Both the position numbers and the translations under genes were made by a program. This document shows, in pieces, positions 58,085 through 59,118 of a stretch of 59,118 bases of DNA (positions are counted from its first letter, which is position 1; every line of letters starts with the position of its first letter). The notes under the pieces were generated by a model that was not told where the DNA came from, did not search any database, and saw only the letters and a list, made by a program, of their open reading frames with translations. Source of the DNA: Betaproteobacteria bacterium (lineage in GTDB: Bacteria; Pseudomonadota; Gammaproteobacteria; Burkholderiales; Burkholderiaceae); the NCBI GenBank assembly GCA_009927445.1, contig RFMZ01000112.1:1-59118 (forward strand), in the 5' to 3' direction.

Positions 58085-59048
58085 CGACACCCAAAGACTC
58101 CAAGTCCTGGACGTAATTAATGAGTTGGGGCTTGGTATATCCGAATTCGCCCTAGAAAAAGACTTCATGGTTACCGATGCTCTAGCCTCGCTTGTAAACA
58201 TCAATAATCCAGACTTTGAATTGGTCTTCTGTGGCGGAACCTGCCTCTCTAAGGCCTATGGTCTATTAGAGAGGATCTCCGAAGATGTGGATATCAAAGC
58301 TACCCCAAGATCCCCAGAGGTATTGACCAAGAGCAAAATCCGCTCAAGCATGAGCAAACTCAAAAATGACCTTGAGGCGGCAATGAACTCTGCTGGCTTT
58401 AAATCGGATTTCATTTCAAGAGATGCAAAGGGTAATAACAACTTCATAGAATTTGATATTCAGTACTTATCCCACTTTCAGGTAAGCCCGGGTATGCGTA
58501 GTAATTTAAAGCTAGAAGTAAGTTACAGCCCCTTACAGCTACCAAAGCAAGATAAAGAAATTACCCTGTTATTTGACTCCTTAGCAAATATGAATACAGG
58601 TCCAAGGTTCTCAATTCCATGCGTAGACTTGAGAGAGGCTCTGGCTGAAAAACTCATTACCCTCCCCCGACGCCTAGCCCTGTCATTGGCCAAGACTTGT
58701 GAAAAGGTAGATAACGCCTTAGTTCGTCATCTGTACGACGTATATCAGATCACCGAAAAAAATCCTGACCTCCTAAAGAATGATCTCAAGTTACAAATTA
58801 ATCTGGTAGCTCATGTCATTGAAAAAGATGGACTGGACTTTGCCAAGCAACATAATTCGTTCCTCAAAGACCCAATGAGTGAAATTAGAAAGGCAATGAA
58901 TTACGCCAAAGCTGATCCAACGACCAAACAGACCTATGATGAATTCCTCAGAGTTATGGTCTATGACATGAATGCACCTTCTTTTGAAGATGCATTCTCA
59001 CGGTTTTATCAAACCCTGAATATAGCTATACCAAATCTTACTCAATAG
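58071..59048 (+). CDS. Type IV toxin, AbiEii nucleotidyltransferase
   Basis: A 325-aa nucleotidyltransferase toxin of the AbiEii/AbiGii family. Homologs such as Mycobacterium MenT transfer nucleotides to tRNA 3' ends and block growth; in lactococci AbiE gives phage resistance. The NTase core is GGTCLSK at 55-61 and EDVDIK at 71-76 with Asp residues as metal ligands. A later DLREALAEKLITLPRR motif is family-typical. The ORF is open from 57978, but the ATG at 58071 within the end of the antitoxin gene fits the family start (MKRVNDTQRL). Intact, so the system is probably active. Confidence 0.9.
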   Translation: MKRVNDTQRLQVLDVINELGLGISEFALEKDFMVTDALASLVNINNPDFELVFCGGTCLSKAYGLLERISEDVDIKATPRSPEVLTKSKIRSSMSKLKNDLEAAMNSAGFKSDFISRDAKGNNNFIEFDIQYLSHFQVSPGMRSNLKLEVSYSPLQLPKQDKEITLLFDSLANMNTGPRFSIPCVDLREALAEKLITLPRRLALSLAKTCEKVDNALVRHLYDVYQITEKNPDLLKNDLKLQINLVAHVIEKDGLDFAKQHNSFLKDPMSEIRKAMNYAKADPTTKQTYDEFLRVMVYDMNAPSFEDAFSRFYQTLNIAIPNLTQ

Positions 59049-59118
59049 AAGGCTGTACTTCCATATTTCGTAGATGCTGAGCTATCCGTTCCATTGGTTC
59101 TTCAATACTTGACTTGTT

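Overview
The window reads as the chromosome of a low-GC betaproteobacterium of the order Burkholderiales, most like Polynucleobacter or a close relative. Three things support this. The housekeeping blocks run in the order usual for that group: hfq-hflX-hflK-hflC-hisZ-purA, der-bamB-yfgM-hisS-ispG-rlmN-ndk, and surE-pcm-nlpD. Orphan tripartite-tricarboxylate-type (Bug/TctC) binding proteins are numerous. An AddAB-type recombination nuclease is present. Identification is by reading protein motifs only; no database search was run.

Layout. Positions 109-30928 are almost entirely minus-strand housekeeping genes: an enoyl-CoA hydratase; purA with a tiny lipoprotein gene behind it; hisZ, hflC, hflK, hflX and hfq; a 0.5 kb spacer; then der to ndk. 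A lone plus-strand Bax-inhibitor-like membrane protein with its own terminator follows. After it come rlmD, a DnaQ-like exonuclease, an NlpD-like LytM factor, pcm, surE, recR, ybaB and dnaX. The SRP 4.5S RNA gene diverges from dnaX, and addA/addB end the block. From 31051 the plus strand carries trxA, a roughly 1 kb C-rich leader, rho, the type B L31 gene, an ArnT-like glycosyltransferase and a MATE exporter.

Positions 37281-50887 are catabolic and accessory. They hold a ROK sugar kinase and several small operons, each pairing one Bug periplasmic binding protein with enzymes (FAH-family hydrolase, VOC protein, zinc-free MDR oxidoreductases, SnoaL-like protein, amidohydrolase, cupin). No TctA or TctB membrane subunit is present. 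A GTP cyclohydrolase II with a degenerate N-terminal half sits among them.

Positions 50888-59048 look like a mobile or defence-type region. They hold a decayed fragment of a DUF3427 helicase, two AAA ATPases of the DUF4143 family, an alpha/beta hydrolase, a periplasmic hypothetical protein with a Nudix hydrolase, and a type IV AbiEi/AbiEii toxin-antitoxin pair. The most interesting signals are promoter-embedded symmetric sequences. A 64-bp inverted repeat (29 of 32 pairs) carries TATAAT in both arms and abuts the ATG of the first ATPase. A 50-bp inverted repeat (24 of 25 pairs) of the same design precedes abiEi. An 11-bp direct repeat at 22-bp spacing precedes the second ATPase. Other notable points are a conserved hflX N-terminus with no ATG/GTG/TTG codon, and a rut-like rho leader with about three times more C than G. 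I saw no tRNA or rRNA gene, CRISPR array or intact insertion sequence.
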